Source: Arthrobacter citreus (GTDB taxonomy: Bacteria; Actinomycetota; Actinomycetes; Actinomycetales; Micrococcaceae). Taken from it: a stretch of DNA of 64,000 bases. Every line of letters begins with the position of its first letter. Within the stretch, counting starts at the first letter, position 1. A model generated the notes under the pieces. The model was not told where the DNA came from. It did no database searches and was given only the letters and a program-made list of their open reading frames with translations. The DNA lies in NCBI RefSeq assembly GCF_038405225.1, contig NZ_CP151657.1:1426001-1490000 (forward strand), read 5' to 3'. Shown here piece by piece: positions 61,202 to 64,000 of this stretch. The position numbers were made by a program, and so were the translations under genes.

Positions 61202-62479
61202 GTGATACTCCCCAGCCGTGCCAGCCTGCAGACCCGTCTCCGGGATGCGGCCTTCCTCCTGCGCGAGGGCGGATACTGGCTGGGGACGTTGGGAGTGCTG
61301 ATCGCCGGTGTGGTGCTGCTCCCATTCATCGCCCTGGGTGTGGGGCTTTACGCGGTTCCGGGACTGCTGGAAGCCCTGGACCGGCTCGCCGCCGGGGCAC
61401 AGGACCGGGCGGCCAAATTCTCGTCCGCCGTGATCCCCTTTGACCGCCGCCGTTTAACCGGCCGCTACTCCTTCGCCCAGCTGGCGGCTCTGCTGAGTGC
61501 TCCGGAGTCCAAACGCGACTTCTCCTGGCTTCTGTTCCACGGCGCCTTTGCCTTCCTGGCGGGCGCACTCGCCGTGGCGCTGCCCCTGGGCGCGGTGCTG
61601 TACATAGTGGCTGCCCCGTTCTGGCCCCTGTTCCCGCCGGAGGCTCCGCTGGAGCTGACAGTAACCATCCACAGTTGGGGGGAAGCCGTCCTCACCATGC
61701 TGCTGGGCGCGGTTTACGGGGCTGCCGCATGGCTTCTTCTTCCGTGGATGGCCCGGCGGATCAGCCAAGGCACGCTGGCCATCCTCTCTCCCCGCCGCTA
61801 TGCCGATCTGTCCCAGCGGATTTCGGAGCTTTCGGCGGCCCGTGCCAGCGCCCTCGCCGCCCACGCGGCGGAGCTGCGCCGCATTGAGCGGGAACTGCAC
61901 GACGGCGCGCAGAACCGGCTGGTCGGCGTCGTCATGATGCTCGGACTCGCCCAGCGTGCTGCCGAGACCGATCCGGCCGCCGCCGTGCCCTTTATCGGCC
62001 GGGCCCAGGACGCGGCCTCCGAAGCACTAGCCGGCCTGCGGGCCGCCGTGCACGACATCTATCCGCCGGTCCTGGACGAACTGGGACTGGGCGGTGCGGC
62101 CTCGGCGCTGACCAGCCGGTCCCCCATACCCTGCACGCTGACCGTTGACGGGCTTCAGCGAGCACCCGCGGCCGTGGAATCGGCCGCCTACTTTGTCCTG
62201 GCCGAGGCGCTGACCAACGCGGCCAAGCACTCCGATGCGGCACGGATAGACGTGGTCCTGCAGACCGAATCAACCCCTCGGGAGGATGTCCTGGTGATAC
62301 AGGTGAACGACGACGGCCGCGGAGGTGCGCGGGTGGGCGCTGCGGAGACAACAAACGGTTCGGGAACCGGTCTGTCCGGCATCGCCCGGCGTGCCGCTGC
62401 CTTTGGCGGCAGGCTGGTGCTGACCAGTCCGGTTGGCGGACCGACGACGGTAAGGGTGGAACTGCCATGCGCCTTCTGA
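61202..62479 (+). CDS. NarL/LuxR-type sensor histidine kinase
   Basis: 425 residues, GTG start. Membrane helices at about 28-53, 117-145 and 160-182, no large extracellular sensor; then HisKA_3 with the phosphoacceptor His in IERELHDGAQNRLVGV (about 226-241) and an HATPase domain (NAAKHSDAARIDV, VNDDGRGG, GTGLSGIARRAAAFGG). These short-sensor kinases often detect membrane stress or antibiotics and control an adjacent ABC exporter. It overlaps the response regulator by 13 bases. Confidence 0.92.
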   Translation: MILPSRASLQTRLRDAAFLLREGGYWLGTLGVLIAGVVLLPFIALGVGLYAVPGLLEALDRLAAGAQDRAAKFSSAVIPFDRRRLTGRYSFAQLAALLSAPESKRDFSWLLFHGAFAFLAGALAVALPLGAVLYIVAAPFWPLFPPEAPLELTVTIHSWGEAVLTMLLGAVYGAAAWLLLPWMARRISQGTLAILSPRRYADLSQRISELSAARASALAAHAAELRRIERELHDGAQNRLVGVVMMLGLAQRAAETDPAAAVPFIGRAQDAASEALAGLRAAVHDIYPPVLDELGLGGAASALTSRSPIPCTLTVDGLQRAPAAVESAAYFVLAEALTNAAKHSDAARIDVVLQTESTPREDVLVIQVNDDGRGGARVGAAETTNGSGTGLSGIARRAAAFGGRLVLTSPVGGPTTVRVELPCAF

Positions 62480-63111
62480 TTGCCGAGGATGATGCGCTGC
62501 TGCGGGCCGGACTGGAGTTGCTGCTGCGGGGAGAGGGTTTTGACGTGGTGGGCTCGTGGGACAACGCCGATGACCTGTTGGCGGCCTTTGAACCAGGAAT
62601 CGCCGACGGCGCCGTCCTTGATGTGCGGATGCCGCCCACCTTCACGAATGAAGGGTTAAAGGCGGCCCTGGAACTGCGCGCACGGGTCCCCGATTTTCCC
62701 GTCCTTGTCCTGTCCGCCTATGTCGAGGACCGTTACGCCAGCAGGCTGCTGGCCTCCGGTGCGCAGGGCGTGGGCTACCTGCTCAAGGAACGCGTGGGCA
62801 ACGTCGGGGAATTTGTTGACGGGCTGCGCCGCGTGTCCTCCGGCGGAACGGTCATGGATCCCGAGGTCATCGCCCAGCTGTTCAGCCGGCGCAGCAACCG
62901 GGACCCCATCAGGTCCCTGACTCCCCGGGAGTTCGAAGTTCTGGGGCTTGTTGCAGAGGGGCTCGGCAATACGGCCATCGCTTCGGCCATTTCCGTTTCG
63001 GAAACTGCTGTCAGCAAACACATCGGCAATATCTTTGCGAAGCTGGGGCTGGCCCAGTCGGACAGCGGCCACCGGCGGGTGCTCGCCACCCTGGCGTACC
63101 TGCGGTCCTAG
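62467..63111 (+). CDS. NarL/LuxR-family response regulator
   Basis: 214 residues. Receiver with acidic EDD at the start, phosphoacceptor Asp in GAVLDVRMPP (about 54) and Lys in YLLKERVG; LuxR helix-turn-helix ALGLVAEGLGNTAIASAIS-like region (EVLGLVAEGLGNTAIASAIS, about 158-177) and SETAVSKHIGNIFAKLGL. Regulators of this kind bind palindromes such as the one at 61150-61167. It overlaps the kinase gene and its stop overlaps that of the beta-lactamase-family gene. Confidence 0.93.
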   Translation: MRLLIAEDDALLRAGLELLLRGEGFDVVGSWDNADDLLAAFEPGIADGAVLDVRMPPTFTNEGLKAALELRARVPDFPVLVLSAYVEDRYASRLLASGAQGVGYLLKERVGNVGEFVDGLRRVSSGGTVMDPEVIAQLFSRRSNRDPIRSLTPREFEVLGLVAEGLGNTAIASAISVSETAVSKHIGNIFAKLGLAQSDSGHRRVLATLAYLRS

Positions 63112-64000
63112 TCCCCTCGAAGCAGTGCCTGAATCTCCGCCAGCGGTCCCCAGACCCCCTCCTCGGAGTTTGCGACAAGTGCCAGGGTGATGTCCGGCTC
63201 CGGAGAGTAGCTCAGGAACGCACTGGCCCCGGCGTTAATGCCTTCTTTGTACATCAGGCCGGTCTGCCCGCGCGCGTCAAGCCTGAACTCCAGCCCGTAA
63301 CCGTAGTGAAGCTCACCGGCGTCGAGGTCTGAGTGCTTGACCTTCGGAGCCAGGAACGCCGCAGTGGATTCTGCGGACAGCAGCCTGCCGCCCCGGACAG
63401 CATCGAGGAAACGGACCAGGTCAGCGGAGGTTGAGTGGGCACCGCCGTCCGGGGAACCGATCGGCGGGTAGCTGAAGATGTTCTGCCGCCAGGAGATCAC
63501 CGCGCCTGCGTCGTTGCGGACCGGGTCCCACCCCTCGGCCACGTTCGGCACGGCTTCCCGCAGGGAAAAGAAGCCTGAATCCCGCATGTCTGCGGCAGCG
63601 AAGACTTGTTCCCGAACGTAGTCCCGGTAGCTCACTCCTGTCACCGCCTCCAGCGCCAGCCCGGCGAGGATGTAGCCGCAGTTGCAGTAGCGGCAGCCTT
63701 CGCCCGGGGCGAAGTTCGGCTCCTTGTGGACAAACTGCGGCAGGAAGTCAGCGGTCTCGGTGACCGAATAGGAGGGACGGTCCGTCCAGAGTTCCTCGTA
63801 GGATTCGCCGGCTTCCTCATCGGCGTCGTCTCCGATGCCCGAGGTGTGGCTCAGGAGCTGGCCAAGCGTGATCGCGGGGTCCACCCGGGTGCCGTCCAGT
63901 TCCACAAAACGCCCAATGGGGGTGTTCAGCTCCAGCGTCCCGGCGTCCACCTGCTGCAGGACGGCCACAGAGGTGAACAGCTTGGTGACGGAGGCGACGT
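63108..64000 (-). CDS. Beta-lactamase-family serine hydrolase (5' end outside window)
   Basis: The frame is open to the right edge, so an apparent GTG at 63968 is internal. Just inside the edge the sequence reads SVTK (Ser-x-x-Lys), the nucleophile motif of class C beta-lactamase/DD-peptidase-fold enzymes, and further on HTSGIGDD and the Tyr-x-Asn motif in GCRYCNCGYILAG. The C-terminal DITLALVANSEEGVWG is normal. Members include esterases and peptidases as well as beta-lactamases, so no resistance should be inferred. It meets the response regulator tail to tail with a 4-base overlap. Confidence 0.85.
   Translation of the reverse strand, partial: VASVTKLFTSVAVLQQVDAGTLELNTPIGRFVELDGTRVDPAITLGQLLSHTSGIGDDADEEAGESYEELWTDRPSYSVTETADFLPQFVHKEPNFAPGEGCRYCNCGYILAGLALEAVTGVSYRDYVREQVFAAADMRDSGFFSLREAVPNVAEGWDPVRNDAGAVISWRQNIFSYPPIGSPDGGAHSTSADLVRFLDAVRGGRLLSAESTAAFLAPKVKHSDLDAGELHYGYGLEFRLDARGQTGLMYKEGINAGASAFLSYSPEPDITLALVANSEEGVWGPLAEIQALLRGD

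Overview
The window is high-GC DNA (GC-rich third codon positions, many GTG starts, Lsr2, KdpFABC-DE, HTH_42, DUF222-HNH and DUF72 genes) and looks like chromosome of an actinobacterium of the Micrococcaceae, most likely Arthrobacter or a close relative. That assignment is inferred from gene content and protein style; no rRNA, tRNA, CRISPR array, prophage or insertion sequence was seen. Both ends cut through genes: an MFS transporter at the left and a beta-lactamase-family serine hydrolase at the right.

Layout. 2-3617: transporter, M20-family amidohydrolase and amidase, a small amide/ureide catabolic operon. 3614-6464: a His-rich pentapeptide-like small protein and a class A penicillin-binding protein. 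6661-8129: a TetR/SDR pair. 8183-14597: single genes (HTH_42 glycosylase-like protein, DUF222-HNH protein, YciO, DUF72, small multidrug-export family protein, MerR). 14637-18033: an acetyltransferase and a secreted alkaline phosphatase fused to a glycerophosphodiesterase. 18105-26123: the potassium-uptake operon kdpFABC with kdpDE, preceded by a 27-codon leader ORF. 26271-30068: small genes and ribonuclease J. 30552-34646: etfB-etfA-cytochrome b operon and a TetR regulator. 35991-43861: a six-gene operon (Dpp-type ABC importer plus two flavin-dependent monooxygenase-type enzymes) behind a SAM-IV-like riboswitch. 44481-50276: an ABC-F protein, an SMP-30 lactonase-like protein and a sugar ABC importer. 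50545-53911: TetR, SGNH hydrolase, small unknowns and an acyl-CoA dehydrogenase. 53997-55235: a core-type methionine synthase behind a SAM-I riboswitch. 55607-57660: Lsr2 and a DHA2 efflux pump. 57791-63111: a MacB-type ABC transporter divergent from a NarL-type two-component system, with a perfect palindrome between them.

The most interesting signal is sulfur and methionine control. Two different SAM-sensing RNA classes lie about 11 kb apart. The SAM-IV-like one precedes an importer/monooxygenase operon and so argues that this operon scavenges sulfur from an organic compound. The SAM-I one overlaps the ribosome-binding site of the methionine synthase gene. Other points of interest are the phosphatase-phosphodiesterase fusion, an ETF operon carrying its own putative di-heme cytochrome b with a repeat-rich N-terminus, and a set of leaderless promoters (a TAnnnT or near-match hexamer 5-7 nt before the start codon).
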